A stretch of 64,000 nucleotides of DNA from the NCBI GenBank assembly GCA_965153455.1, contig OZ234494.1, forward strand, positions 16,554,001 to 16,618,000, in the 5' to 3' direction. The stretch comes from Sphagnum compactum (lineage: Eukaryota; Bryophyta; Sphagnopsida; Sphagnales). The translations under genes and the position numbers were made by a program. Positions 1 through 12,820 of this stretch are shown piece by piece; position 1 is the first letter of the stretch; each line of letters starts with the position of its first letter. The notes beneath the pieces are model-generated. The model made no database searches, was not told where the DNA came from, and saw only the letters and a list, made by a program, of their open reading frames with translations.

Positions 1-2338
1 TGTTCATTAAATTACATAAGTCATTTCAAGAAAAGTTTGAAATATGTTTTATAGCATATTTTGGAATTATTTTCAAAGAATACATTGAAATGGCTAAAAC
101 TCTTGGGAGGACCAAAATGCATTCAAATCTATCATAAATCCTTCAAAATAAACAGCACTATCTTGTAGCTTTCATCAAGGTTTTTCTAGCAAATTAAAGA
201 TTTTTTTATTTAATTTGGAGGTGATTTGATCCCTCAAAATGTTGAAATAATGGTTGGGATTCATTTTGGTAGTTTGATATCTGACTTTGTCTTGGTCATA
301 ACTCTCACTATAGATCATTGTTTCCTTAATATAATCATGTTACAATACCATTTTTTCATGACCTTTCCAATGGTTTAAAGAGGGCCCAATGTCAATAAAG
401 TTTGATCCTTCAAACCTTGTTCATTGCAAGATACCTCGAGACACCCCAAGAACTTTGATAATCAAGGAACGTGATAATAATTATTTGATGACAAATGTGT
501 AACTAGGTTAATAGAAGTTGGTCTCACATACATGTTTTATGTTTCTCTCAAGTGCATCAAACGCTTAAATTGCTCCAACATTCATCTTGCAAGAATGGCC
601 ATCATAATTTTAAAATCACAAGGATCCTCCTCATCACTTGCCATTCTAGATGGCAACCTTCTTTCCTTTTTATGTTTATATGTAGAATTTAAAGAGTAGA
701 TTGTTGAATAAAAAAACTTCATTTGTTTGTGATCTTCTTCATGGTCTTAGGGTTTCATGCACAAAACCTATCTTTGTAAGCAATTTGAAAACTCAATAAC
801 ACTATAGCTTGTGGGACTATTATCTTTTTTGCAATGCGAAAAACATTGATATTCATGTCTATGATTTTCCCCACATTTCCATAAACATTAAAAAGGATGC
901 ATCCACTTGTTCTAGAAAGGAATTACAAAAAAACAAGAAACAAAACCTCATATACAATTGCATAGCTTGATAGGCAAACATGGTGATTAACCGAAAAAAA
1001 ACATTTTTTGAATTTGATCTTCATGGCCCATGAAACAAAAGTTACACTACCCAAGAGATGCACCTTGTGAAAAAACCAAAACATGAGCACAAATTTTGTG
1101 CATCATCAACAAACTGCTTGAGGAATCATAGGTACCTCAAGCAAAAATGAAAAGACTTGAGGGTATTAGCAAAAGCAAAACTTTGTTCACAAAGTATTAA
1201 TAAGTGATAAATTGTTGTATTTCCATTTCCAAATGCTTTCTTTTACAAAATGATATTGTAATCATCGAGTTGATGACAATGCTATTGGACCCTATACTTG
1301 TTTCAACTATACCAGCTCCCTTTATCATCATCATTGGAATTTGTGAATTGGAACACAAGTAGAGTTTTAGGACATTTATGTTAGTTTGTCTTTTTTAAAT
1401 GTTTAAACCCCACAACCCCTATCACCAAACAACATATTTGCACATCTTTCATACCTTTTTATAAAACTACCCCAAGATATACCTATAATCAAACACTTAA
1501 AGAAAAAAAGGTCGCACTCCTACCTTTTACACATTTATGATTAGTTGTACATGCTTTTGTGTTCACTTGAACCCTCATCACCAAACATTTGCACACCATA
1601 AAGAGGGTTAATTCTTTTCATACTCCCTTAAATTTACATGGGCCATAATTGAACACTCCCCTTAATGGGTCATTTTAGTCTTGTGTTGGAAAAGAGCCCA
1701 ACACAATCTTTCTCTACCATGTGTTCGACCATAGGCACTGATATGAATGGTGACCGGGTTAAGCATATTTGGTTACCAACTCTGGTTTGCACTATGGAAG
1801 CATTTGTTTGTAGACCTATGTTTGGTGATGGGCATGCTTATCTTGATGTGTGCATTGGTCAAATATGAACTTGGAATCCTAGTGTTAAGTGTTTTGCATT
1901 TACAATATATTTGTGCATGTTTTCCTCCACAAACAGAACAAAGTTACTAAGGAAATTTACAAGCAACTTGCAATGAAGCATTAAACATTATAAGCAATAG
2001 GTAATGGTCAAATTGAGAGAAAACCAAGAGAAAATTTATTGCCAATGCTAAGTGATGTTCTCATCACCTTAGTACAAAGGTAGCTTTAACACATTTGTCG
2101 ACTAATACCAATGGCAATGATTCATTAAATTTGGTATAGGTAGGACAACTTTAGGTTCTATAAGGCGTAGGTCATCATTTGTACAATTCCAAACTAAAAT
2201 CTATTTAGCCCATTCCAAAGTAAAGAGGCATGAGAAGGTGTCTTCTCCAATTTGTATCTTTTCAACAAATTTCTTTTTCAACACCATATTCACAAGTAGA
2301 TTTTCAACACCTTCTCCACCAATATGCATCCTATTTCT
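1..2338. other. AT-rich intergenic DNA, no gene seen
   Basis: Short ORFs near 1665-1950 have no recognisable domain and no plausible splice partners. I see no RNA gene or terminal inverted repeat here. Confidence 0.6.
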
Positions 2339-2490
2339 TCAATTGTTGAATTGAATTTAGTTGAATTGGAACTCAATTCAATGAAATTTTAATTCAATTC
2401 AAATTAGATTTAAGAATTTGAATTAAATTTGAATCAAATCCACTTCAATTCAAGTTGCATGCAATGTCATTCAATATTTTGATTCGAATG
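2339..2490. repeat. degenerate AATTCAA/TTGAATT-rich tract
   Basis: The words AATTCAA and TTGAATT recur many times on both strands over about 150 bases, giving local self-complementarity. It is simple-sequence-like and non-coding. Confidence 0.6.
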
Positions 2491-4019
2491 GAACATAATT
2501 TTCACAAGATCAATTCATTTTTCCCATCAATTGATCACTTGATCTTGACTAGGAGTGCTCAACAACACTGAGCCCAAGCATGTCCATAAGAACTCAAATT
2601 AATTAATTGGAAAAAATCTAGCTGGTACAAAAAACATGAACCCTAATTCCCAGCTGTTAGGGTTTTGCAAGGCCTTATGGGAAAGCACAGATTATGAAAT
2701 ACCAAAAGTCCCAAGATACTCAAAAAGATTCAACACTACTGGGCTATATACTCTATCCAACATGAGCAATCAAATCTGGAGCCCCAAAAGAAGCCACTGA
2801 ATCCAGTCCGAGAAACAACCCAGCTACCACATTCTTTTATGTTAAAGAAATGAAGCTCAAGATGTAAGAAGGTGCAGCCTCAAAGCAAGACCCCCAAAGA
2901 ATTGAATCTCCATGTGTAAAGCATTGAAACAAAACAGACTACCCAACTTCATCAATCAAAAACTTACTCTCCAGAGGTGTAACACAGCATTGGAGAAATC
3001 CAAGCATCTCATAGATTGAACACACCTCTGACCTGTGGGCCCACTGACAGAACAGGATGACAATGCAATCGATTAAAACCTAAAACCAGAAACGGAGATC
3101 AAAAGCAAGGCAAAGATATATATTTGGACATTTCTGGATTCGGACTGAGTGCATCACCATGTTCATTTTCTTCCCCATGTGCAGCCATGTGCAGAGTGCA
3201 TCACGCTTATCTTCTTCTCCTTATCACTGCAATTTCATCACATGTCTGTGCATGGAAACAGGAGATTCTGCTGGAGATTTATTTGATCATAAACACCTTC
3301 TGTTGTCTCAGATCACTCTGAAGAGAATAGAGGTTCTGCTGGAGATTAGCTTGATGATCTACTGTGTAATCTCCGTGTACAAAACATATGGACAATCTGT
3401 CAGCTTGTCAATAAACCACAGAAAGACTACATATGTCTTCAGAAGACTTATTCATCTTTAATCCTTCTTTCTGGACATGTTGCAACAGATTTGCATCTAT
3501 GTTGATGCATACAGTGTTGATGCATACAGTGGCCATAGACTTGCGACTGGAGCATGGGCAGGTGCAGATACTATTCTTTCATCATCAGTTCATCACCACA
3601 CACTTCTTGCAAGTGCTTTTGGAAGCTTCACGTTTTCCTGTGACAATTGGTGGAAGTACTCTACATTCCAATCAACAAGAACTGCAAAGTGGTTGCAAAC
3701 TGACAGGCTTGGCAGTGAAACATTTGCAGACCCAATTTCTTTGACATTATTATATTGATCTTGGAACAAGCAAACATGAAGAACATGTTAGGCATAGATA
3801 GAGAGGCCTACATAGAGGCTACTGATTGGCACCTCCTGCACACCTTCAAAACATATCCTTGCAAAGCTTGCCTGCACTGCATTGAGCCAAGTACAGAGAG
3901 AGCACATTTGAAGAGGCAAACAACACAGATGGATGGCTATAATAATATTCAGCTTCTATTAGATAGCCAAAGATTGACACTTGCCAATGCATCAAGGTCT
4001 CCTGCAAAGAATACCAAAT
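2491..4019. other. intergenic DNA, no gene recognised
   Basis: Composition is less AT-rich than the upstream segment and several overlapping ORFs of 60-100 codons occur, but none resembles a protein family. The stretch could hold distal 5' sequence of the gene starting at 5059. Confidence 0.5.
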
Positions 4020-4160
4020 GTTCCTTACAGAGAGAGTCACAATACCCACGCAAACCCTAATTAGCTTTCCTCTTTCATCTTGGAGAGAGAGAAAAAGATC
4101 GCAACATGAAAGCTAATTAGGGTTTGAGCTGAGTGGGTATTGTATCTCTCTGTAAGGAGC
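4020..4160. repeat. inverted repeat with telobox core upstream of CZIB
   Basis: Bases 4052-4069 are the exact reverse complement of 4108-4125 (18 bp, containing AAACCCTAA). After a gap of a few bases the pairing continues through CAATACCCAC / GTGGGTATTG and CTTACAGAGAGA / TCTCTCTGTAAG, so the arms total about 50 bp around a loop of about 38 bp. A related TTAGGGTTTGAGC segment recurs at 4834-4846 in the CZIB 5' flank, which suggests duplicated promoter-like DNA. Confidence 0.75.
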
Positions 4161-4799
4161 AATTGGTCTCTGCATGAAACCTTGAGATTCTCAATCCAAA
4201 CAAGAACAAGGTTTTGAGATTCACCCAGTTGCAGCAAGCAAGCAATCTCTGACTATACCCATTTAGATGAGATTCCAATACACACATGATTGTGGAAGCA
4301 TGCATGCAGCTCATGAGGTTGCAGAATAATGAAAACACTTGTGAGAGAGAGACTGTTTCACCTCCTATCTATCCAGTTGATAGGCAAAAGAATCAATCAC
4401 GTTTGTATGATATAAGGATTGAACAATTCAGCATGAGATGATGTGTACCTGATGTGGATTTGCACCTGCACCATCAGTGGCAAAACACAAAAAACCTCCT
4501 TGGACATATGATTTCAATTGATGAAAAACCTAGCGTAGAAAGAAATCCTGGAAGACCAAAGCCCTGGAGAAATGTGGCAGAAAAAGCTAGACCTAAAATC
4601 CAGCGCATTGAGAGACAGAAACAGAGAAACAGCAACAAAGAGGGCAAGAAAGAGACAGAGACAGAGACATAAAGCTCTGGAAGGACACAGATAGGTCTTC
4701 TTCCGAGCTGCCTGCTCAAGTGTCTCTGAACGAAAAGAGAAGAAACATGGCTCAAAGCTGCTGATGCTGCAACAAAGAGCTCTGTGACTTCCAAGAGGA

Positions 4800-5058
4800 G
4801 AGAGGGAGAAAAGATCTCAAGACGAACCTAAGATTAGGGTTTGAGCTTCGTGCACGTTATTTAATAGGGGGGAAGTTGTTCTCTTCACAGAAGGAGTCTG
4901 CAAGCAATTTCGTCTTGTTGGGTGGGTCGATTCTCCGTTGCTGCTGCTCCTGATCCTTTCTTCTGGTTCTGCAGAAGAGAATTCCTTGTGGATTCTGGCT
5001 TGTGGGTCTTCTTGTTTTGTTTCAAGCGGAGAAGAAGAAGGAGAAAGAAGCAAGAAGG
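4800..5058 (+). promoter_or_regulatory. putative core promoter and 5' UTR of CZIB
   Basis: A telobox in reverse orientation (TTAGGGTTT, 4834-4842) lies about 20 bp upstream of a TATA-like word (TATTTAATA, 4858-4866). Teloboxes are common in promoters of plant growth and translation genes. Transcription would then start near 4890 and leave a 5' UTR of about 170 bases. Motif-based inference only. Confidence 0.45.
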
Positions 5059-5522
5059 ATGGTGCTTCTTTTGTTGCAGATCAAAGCAGAACTGGAGAAT
5101 GTCACTAATCTTGAAGCCAAGGGAGGCTCCGATGGCAGTCAATTTACCTTCTTCTTCAAGGTTGTTGTTCTTTTTTGCTTCTTTCCAACCATTTCCCACA
5201 TCCAAGAAATACATTTCCAGAGTTTTGAAGAAGTTGTTGTGAAGATTGTCTTCCCCACAGGTTTCAAAGAATCTGAGTTTATGAAAACTGTCTTCTTCAT
5301 TGCACACAAGCATAATCTACCTTTGAAGAAAGACTAACCGCAACCATCCATCTTTTAAAGAGTGAGAAAGGTTTCTTCATGATTGTAGGTTGTGGGAAGA
5401 GTTGTGCAATCAGGAGAGCTTCAGAAGATGCCTAGATATGAGAGGAGTTTCCATAAGAGTTGAGGGCAAGAGAGACATGTCCCTGCACATGTGTGTGTGT
5501 GTGTTTGTGTGTGTCACTCTCA

Positions 5523-5556
<34 letters not shown>

Positions 5557-6507
5557 AATTGCTGCTGCTGCTGCTGATTGTCTGTATGCCCAAATGTAGC
5601 AGATTAAGTGCGGGGGTTGCAGCAGTGTAACAGAGAAATATTCATCAGTGACAGCATCAGAGCTTTATGATATTCCCAAGAGTCGTGGCAGTGCAAATCT
5701 TGTGCAGAAGGTAGGTGTGGATGGCATCCTCCTTGTACCTTTGGCAAGTCCTATACCTCTCTGGAAAGGAAAACTGAATTCTTCTCCTTCAAAATTTCTT
5801 CACTTCATGTGTTGTTTTCTTTCTGCTTGTATATCCTCCTGCACCAAGGGGCTTTGCTTCACTTTGTAGTTAGGGTTTTTGTCTGATCATGATCCTCGTC
5901 TTTTTTCTTGAATGTGTTTTGTTCTATTGAATACTGATGATATACCTCTGGTTCATGTTTGCAAAAGCAGTGCAAGTTCTGTGACAAAGTTGGAACAATT
6001 ACAATCGTTGAGGGGCGAAGCAAACCCTACACTTTGGAGGACAGTGAAGCCAGGCAGTTCAGTCCCATCGGATGCTTTGATTGCCGAGGCATTGAACCTG
6101 TTGATTTCTCTCTGAGGGACGGTTGGACAGCTGAAGCGGTATGAGGATTTGATTCTATTGTGAACTTTCTCATGAGATTATTGCAAGCAGTAGAGAATCT
6201 GTGAAGTTTCTCTCACGGTTCGTTGTGTGAAAGGGATGGGTGTGATGAGGTTGTTTTGCAGTGATTCTGTAATAATGTTTCTTCTGTGATGGTTTGTCGT
6301 TGTGCTGGTGAGAGCTGAAACTGTGGAGATTATTCATCTGTTTTCACAAATCATTTTTCATTGTGGTGGGTTGTTGGTTTCCAGACATCTGGAGCAAAGT
6401 TTGTGGACATTGATCTTTCTGAAGGCGAATGGTCAGAATACGATGAGAAGGCATCTACATCAGTGGGCATTCTAAATGTAGAGCATAAATTTGTTGTCAC
6501 GAGATAG
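5059..6507 (+). CDS. CZIB: CXXC-motif zinc-binding protein (UPF0587/CZIB family)
   Basis: Four coding exons, 5059-5160, 5603-5710, 5971-6138 and 6385-6507, all joined at phase 0 with GT-AG introns, encode 166 aa; the human homologue is about 160 aa. The start is supported by the family N-terminal pattern (QIKAELENVTNL at residues 7-18). Two CXXC knuckles, C37-x2-C40 and C71-x2-C74, are the expected zinc ligands. Other family hallmarks are DCRGIEPVDF in exon 3 and the C-terminal YDEK...SVGILNVEHKFV in exon 4. The family (UPF0587, DUF866) is widespread in eukaryotes, binds zinc, and has no settled biochemical role in plants. Intron 1 carries several microsatellites. No lesion is seen, so the gene looks functional. 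Confidence 0.93.
5490..5576. repeat. compound microsatellite in CZIB intron 1
   Basis: A GT/GTGTTT run near 5490-5512 is followed by about 15 TC units (5525-5554) and then five GCT units (5561-5576), about 25 bp upstream of the exon 2 acceptor. The pyrimidine-rich tract may contribute to acceptor recognition. Confidence 0.85.
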
Positions 6508-9359
6508 AAGAGGCCCTTTGTCAATAATTTCTCAGACAGCAAAAATCACTCTGCAAGTCTATTACTATAACAGTATTTTCATGTTTGTACATTATGTTTT
6601 GAAAAGGAAAAAAAAACAAGAGAGTTTGTTGTGAATTGTCATCCTGGTATTTTGCACTGTTGAAGTGGGGATGATCTCTTTTGGCAATTGCACCTTGTAG
6701 GGAAAAGACACATGAAATGTTTTTAGGATACAAAAAAGAGTTCCAGGCCCCCTGGATGACCCTTTTAGTTCAGAGAAAGCCTTTCACTTGCAAAGTACTG
6801 AAAATTCGAGATGTTTTCAAGATAATCAATTCAATAAGGCAGTGGAGGTGGCTCACAATTTGGTAGGTCATCACCCTCTTGACATGATCTGCATGCACCA
6901 TTCACCTCCACATGGACTGGTAAGCTTACAGTCCACCTAACTCCATGTTCTGTGTGACATTCTATCAATTCTGAACCAAATGTTTGCAGATACTGTGAAT
7001 GCTGATGATGAGACATGGGAGTGTGAGTCCTAGATTCAGAGCATCAGTAAATGTTTCACATAGCCAGCTGGCCACCATTGCAAGTTTGTGCCATTGCAAG
7101 TTGATCATTGGGTTTGTTCACGGTTGATGACCCACCTGACACCTTGTTGACCCTTGAGAATGTATATGAGAATGAGTGTTAACAGATGCAAAGCTGTTTG
7201 TCCAGGAAGACAGGTGGCACAAATTCAGAGGAAATTTTTTCCACCCATCTCAAACAGATTGCAATCTGATTCAGATGGGTGGTGCAATTTCAGAGTGCCA
7301 AATGCAGCAGCATCTTCATTTGCTAAATATTCATAACCCTGAATCTGACCCTAGAATTGTGATGTGTTGTTCTAAGATTTTAGGTCTTATGGTATACTAT
7401 GTGTCTTCCAGCTGCAGTGGCTGTGACAAAAGTGACAGGCTCCACTGAGAATATGGCACACCGTCTTTACATCCATACAACAAGCAGGACTTGAAAATCT
7501 CAATTTATGAATTTGTCAGAGTGGATTGATTCCATCCATTATAATTCATACATGTTGTGGAGGCAGCCTGTTTGGGTGGCCAAGAATGCTGGCTCCAGAG
7601 GTGTCCACACCTATGGTTATTTGAGATCTTAATTGAGATGTTAAAATGAAGTGCAGGCAAGTTGTTTGGGCGCCCAAGAATGTTGTGTCCAAATGCATCC
7701 ATGTTGTTGGTTATTTGAGATCCCAATTGAAATGCTAAGATGAAGTGCAAAAAATTAGGGTAAGAAAGTTAGGGTTTGCATCATCATTTGAAAGCATTAA
7801 GAAATGCATTTATTTATACTTCAAACAAAGGAAGAATTTTATTTTTTATGTTAGAAGCTGTATAGTTTCTTCAATGTCAGGGTTTTTGTAGCAGAAGTTG
7901 TTTGAAGAGGTTCAACCTCTTTCAAAATTAGTTAGTTGAAGTGTATTTGTTCCTTATGCAAAGTGACACATTTTATAAGTGGGTATTGAAAGAATAGAGG
8001 TGGAAAATTGTTGTTGGTAGAATTTTGTGGAATTGTTTAGATGTTGTAGAGCATTGAAGATAGAATAGTGTGACTATTGACAGCAGGATTCGGCAAAAGT
8101 TGTGGCGAAGTGTTTGTGTAACAATCTTGAAGCTACATGTAGAAGAAGGAGATGTAAATGCTATTTTTGCCATTCGAGGTATCAAACAATTTTTGGTTTT
8201 GTTTGTTTATATGTAATGATAGAATCTTAGATGGCTTATTTGGAGATGGATCCATTGATGAAAATTGGGCATTATAAAAAACTGATTTTTGCTTTTGTTT
8301 TTGTACAACTTGTAAACACATAGAGCGTTGTGAAATCTATTGCACAAGATATGTTTGTAGCCTTTGGAGATGTAAGTAACATTTTTACATTACTCAAATT
8401 CAATGTTGGTTTTGTGGGTGATTTGTTTTATATAAATATTGCATGCTTCATTTCCACTACCAGCAAGTTCCATTATAGTTTTTGATGTAATAAATTTGCA
8501 AGAAATTTATTTTTTCATTATTATTCAAATGAATAATTTCCATGTGGAATGTTAATAAACGAATCATGACCATAAGTGTCATGATGAAATGTGTTAGTGT
8601 CCTAAGGTTGTTTGATGTTTTAGACATTAATTTGCAACATAAATTTGTAGTTCACAGTAGTGTTTTGGAGAAGCTTTTCCATAATTAGAGGTTGGTTTGT
8701 TGATAAATTTTTTCATGTTTCCTCACATTTATACACATGCATGACATATTCTTCAAAGACATTTACACACTTCTTGTGTGGATGTGTTTTGTTGAACACT
8801 CTTGGAAGAACATCATCCTTTCTGTTGCAACTAGAATTTTGGCATGCATATCAAAAAGGGAATTAATATTAGAAACATAAGAAACTAAGTTGCTAGTTTT
8901 AAACAAATATTGTACAACACATAACTCCATATGCAAAATATGGACAAAATACAAATTTATCATCTTGGGCAGTAATAAATGATTCAATTATTGAATATTC
9001 AAGTAAATTTAAATCTTAAGTATAATTTTGTTTATTTATTTAGTGGAGCTGAAAATAAATATATATATGTTGGATTTGTGAGAATGTAAGATTTTAATAT
9101 AGTGTGTAGGTGAATTAGCTATATTGATCAAAACTTTGGAAGAAATCTTTTTGTAAAAAAACCATTGTATTAACAATGTTATTGAGATCAATCTACTCAA
9201 GTTCTTTTATGTTGGAAATAGTTGATAATATTTAAATAATGTGGATTACAAAATTAAATGGCATAATTGGAAAATGGTTTTGATGAGATGCATAATAAAA
9301 GAACATGAATAGGTCATCATCTTCTAAATACATGCATGAATCAACAACTATCTATACCT
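6508..9359. other. intergenic DNA downstream of CZIB
   Basis: No coding potential that I can support. The segment after about 7780 is strongly AT-rich. The only clear structure is the 94-bp tandem duplication at 7562-7749. Confidence 0.55.
7562..7749. repeat. diverged tandem duplication, 94-bp unit, two copies
   Basis: Copies at 7562-7655 and 7656-7749 begin with GGCAG or GGCAA, share GGTTATTTGAGATC and AATTGA near the middle, and both end with GATGAAGTGCA-like sequence (AATGAAGTGCA and GATGAAGTGCA). They are equal in length but differ at many positions, so the duplication is old. Confidence 0.75.
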
Positions 9360-9551
9360 AAACATAATATGTGTTTGTGACAATAGTTTTTATATGCATT
9401 GTCATGCTCGTATGCATGGCCTCATACATGACAGCCGGTTACAGGCATGCCAATCATGCTTTTTAGGGTTAATGTACGTTCTTAGGTTATTATACGCTAT
9501 TATATGTTTTAGGGTTATGGCTTGTTTAAGGTTTCAGCTTGGTGACGGCTG

Positions 9552-9558
9552 TATAAAA
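9552..9558 (+). promoter_or_regulatory. TATA box of the putative 5' LTR
   Basis: TATAAAA stands in GC-richer context (GGCTGTATAAAAGGTC), about 1.2 kb before the possible primer-binding site. It is the best candidate for the element's U3 promoter. An imperfect palindrome, TGTCATG ... CATGACA, lies about 120 bp upstream. Confidence 0.5.
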
Positions 9559-10742
9559 GGTCAAGCTCTTCCCTTCTTTTGTTAGTTTTTCTAGAATTCC
9601 TTTATCAAGGAGAGTTTCCTCCATAGTTAAACTGGATTTCTAAATGATCACGGCGGCTATTACACGACCACTGTTTATATACATTACGTTTTCTTTCCTC
9701 CCTTACAACTTAATTTTAGAAAAACTGTTCTGTGTCACTTAATGTTGAAAGCGGCAAATTTTTCCTGGCTTTGAGTTTTTTGGGTTTCTTTTGCTTGCTG
9801 GTTTCTTGTGTTATTGAGTTGTTGCTACTTCTTTTTCTTTTTCTACTCTTGGACTATAGCTACAACAGGAACAACAACAACCATAACTAGTACCAGCGTA
9901 AGTAGGAGACAAAGGACACCGGAAACAAGCTACAAGCTGTGAAATTCTAAGTTCCGGAGCTTAGGAGGGAGGAAGGAGCAAGCAGTTCCAAAGCTTGTTT
10001 TACTATTAGCTTTAGGTCTTGGGAGCACACACATACACACACACAAGGCTTCATTGTAGTACAAGATTTACACCAAGTGATGCAACCCCATATACACTTG
10101 TTTTTCTTGTACATGGGTTTTGAGGTTAACATCTGGGCTGTGCACTCCTGTTTTTTTTTGAGCTTGTAGTCATGTAGTGAGTAGCCTTTGTAGCAACTCT
10201 GGAAGAAGAAGAAGAAGAAGAGAAAATAAAAATAAAAACACGAGGTAGAAGAAAAAAAATTCCCTCTTCTATTCTGCACGCCATTGCCTCAGAGCTCATG
10301 GACGCGGACGTTCTGCAACGCAGTCATCAGCGTAGTTTGTTGCAATCGCAGTCTGTCGTAGTCGCAGTCCGTTCTGTTTCGCCGTTCCATTCCGTCGTCC
10401 CTTTACGTTGTAGTCCTTTCAGGCGTTTTGTTTCGCCACAGTTCGTTTCGTCATTTCGTTCCATCGCAATCTGTTCAGCTGTTTTGTTCTGTCGTCATTC
10501 CATTCTGTTTTGCCATTTCATCGCAGTTGACGTCCATTCGACTTTCGTCCGACTTTCATCCAACATCCGTTTGAATTCCGTCTAACGTCTGTACGTTGCC
10601 GTTCATCCCCGTCGACGCACCATATTCTTTAAACCGTATGCTGTACTTTGTAACTAGTGCTCTGTGTTGTTACAAAATTTTGGGGCATGGGAGAACACCA
10701 TGTCCTCGGATGATGAGAGCACTACCGCTTAGTTAGAACCAA

Positions 10743-10754
10743 GGTATCAGCTAC
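10743..10754 (+). other. possible primer-binding site (tRNA-iMet type)
   Basis: GGTATCAG (10743-10750) matches eight bases of the usual plant TGGTATCAGAGC primer-binding site, just after a run ending in ACCA that could be the LTR end. The flanking bases deviate from the consensus, so the match is tentative. Its position 77 bp before the gag ATG at 10820 is appropriate. Confidence 0.4.
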
Positions 10755-10819
10755 GAAACAACACACAATCATTTGAGCTGACTTCTTTGAGCTCACGATT
10801 TTCACAACGGTACCATTAA

Positions 10820-12820
10820 ATGTTTACAATGCCACCATCATCTAGTACAACTCCTACCAGGAATTCAGGTTCAGGTTACACTACATCAATGGTACATCAT
10901 AGTCCATTTGGAGGGGTTAATTAGTGGGCTACGCCTGCTGCCACACCAGCTTTCACACCATCACCGTATATTCCGTTACAAGCTGTTACCTTTACACCCA
11001 TATACACCATGGAGGTCAACAGTTCCTTTGGGAGAATTGAAAAGTTCAGCGGAAGGCCAAGTACCATTTCTTTGAAGGAGTTCAAGGCAACTTTCTCAAC
11101 TGTGGTTTGTGAATTGGAGTTCAAGTATGGCGTTAATTACACCGAGGTGTTCACAATCAAACAACTGGCTCGTTATGTGCACTATGAGGCATTAGATGTC
11201 TACAAGCAACATTCTTTGAGGATTTTGGGCGTCACCTAGATCCCTAATCCAACTTATGCCACAACCATCGCCACAACCTCTCAAGCTGCATTGTAAGCTG
11301 CCATTGCACATCATGGGACTATGCCCAATAATCTAGATCCGGTACCTACTTTAGTAAACCTTTCTCCTCAACAACTCATTATTGTTACCGCAAACATTCC
11401 TCCCACCATTGATGCACCAACTTTTGCTGATCCAATGGGGGAATTCTTTCGAGTTCTTGAATTGGAATTTTTGGTTAAGAGTTCTGAAAAAATTCTACAG
11501 CTCGCCACCTTCTATCGACAGAAGGATGAAACCTTCAAGATGCTCTATAGGAGGCTTCTCAAGCTTAAAGAAGATACTCAGAGCATCACAGACTTGGAAG
11601 CTGCCCATTGGTATCTTCGTTTGTTGGAAGGTACTTGAAGGGTTTTTGCAGAATTTGGAGATTCATACACTCTACTGGATGTGTACAACATTTCTGAAAA
11701 GCTGGAATTGGCTCATGCACATTATGAGGCCTCTATCACGTTCAAGGCCTCAACCTCCACCAGTTATGCCAACCAGATCATCACATTCTTCTTCAAGGGT
11801 TAAAATGGTGCACTCGATTGCACCCATCCTACCTTTCCCCGCAACTACTGTGATAATCCTGCCCACAAAGCTAGTGAGTGCAACATTCCTTCCGAGGATT
11901 TCTTTTGTGATTATTGTGGGAAAGAGGGACATCAAGAAGCTGTTTGTTTTGCCAAGTTTTCAGAACAAAAGCAACTCCGATTACCACGGCAAAATCTGCT
12001 AGCATCTTCCGCTACCCCTCAACCAAAAGCCAAGGCACCTCAGCCTTCCACTTAGGCTTTCCCCACCAAGGGTAATTCTAGTAAGAATGCTAAGAAGAAG
12101 GAACACAATGCCAATAAGAGGGAGGTGTTTCAAGCGCATGCCGTTCAAGTTCAAACTTTGCAAACTGAACTTGAATCATTGAGGGCCCAACTTGCTAATT
12201 TGAAAGGCAAGTTTACCCAACCAGCTAGTCATGCCCAACTGTACAGGGTTTAGGATCACACTAGGGACCTCCTAGGTTGTTCTATGGCCTCTCACATGAT
12301 GCCATGGTTGGGGAGTATGTTCTTTCCAGTGCATACACTTCTAGTCTCACACCAGAATTTGCCACTTTTTTTTGCCCTTCCTACTTCGCAGCACAAGAGG
12401 CTAGTGTGGCACCTAGAGTTTCTGCCACTAGGCAGCTAATTTAGACTGATGGACTCGCATCTGGTTCAAGTCCTATTACCAGGGCTGGAAAAGCTCGAGT
12501 AGTCATGCCACAATCTTTTTGTCCTCTCAACACGGAAGAAGAACGCACCTTGTTAGCGAGACGGGAGGAGACTACTACACCACAAGCTGCTAGGGCATCA
12601 AATTCTCGTGTCCCAGGAGTACATGTACATCAGGAAAACACACAATTTTCCATTTATCAGCTTATGGAGTGCCAACTTCAAATGCGTGAAGTGGCGCAAA
12701 AGCTTGTGAGTACACCATTGTTTTGTTTTCAAGATTTGAAACTAAGCACCAAGGACATAATTGCAGTACTAAAAGATACCCTAAACACTACATCAGGTCC
12801 TCTACTAATCCCTGATTCAC
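10820..12820 (+). pseudogene. gag-derived region with CCHC zinc knuckle (broken)
   Basis: The frame opens with ATG at 10820. A retrotransposon capsid-like region follows at about 11009-11640, including FYRQKDETFKMLYRRLLKLK, a typical Ty3/gypsy gag helix segment. At 11906-11947 there is a canonical CX2CX4HX4C knuckle (CDYCGKEGHQEAVC), preceded by a second Cys/His-rich stretch from 11819. A predicted coiled coil (VQVQTLQTELESLRAQL) lies near 12146-12200. Stops in this path are TAG 10922, TAG 11237, TAA 11294, TGA 11636, TAA 11801, TAG 12053, TAG 12251 and, after a shift to frame 1, TAG 12442. Function when intact: RNA packaging and virus-like particle formation. It cannot now make a full product. 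Confidence 0.82.

Noticed and set aside
10298-10585. 95-codon ORF with TTCGTT/GTCGCAGT-rich repeats
   Set aside because: It lies in the retrotransposon leader, is low in complexity, and has no domain; more likely LTR or untranslated leader sequence.
11382-12002. 206-codon ORF overlapping gag
   Set aside because: It is the alternative frame of gag; the zinc knuckle and capsid motifs are in frame 2.
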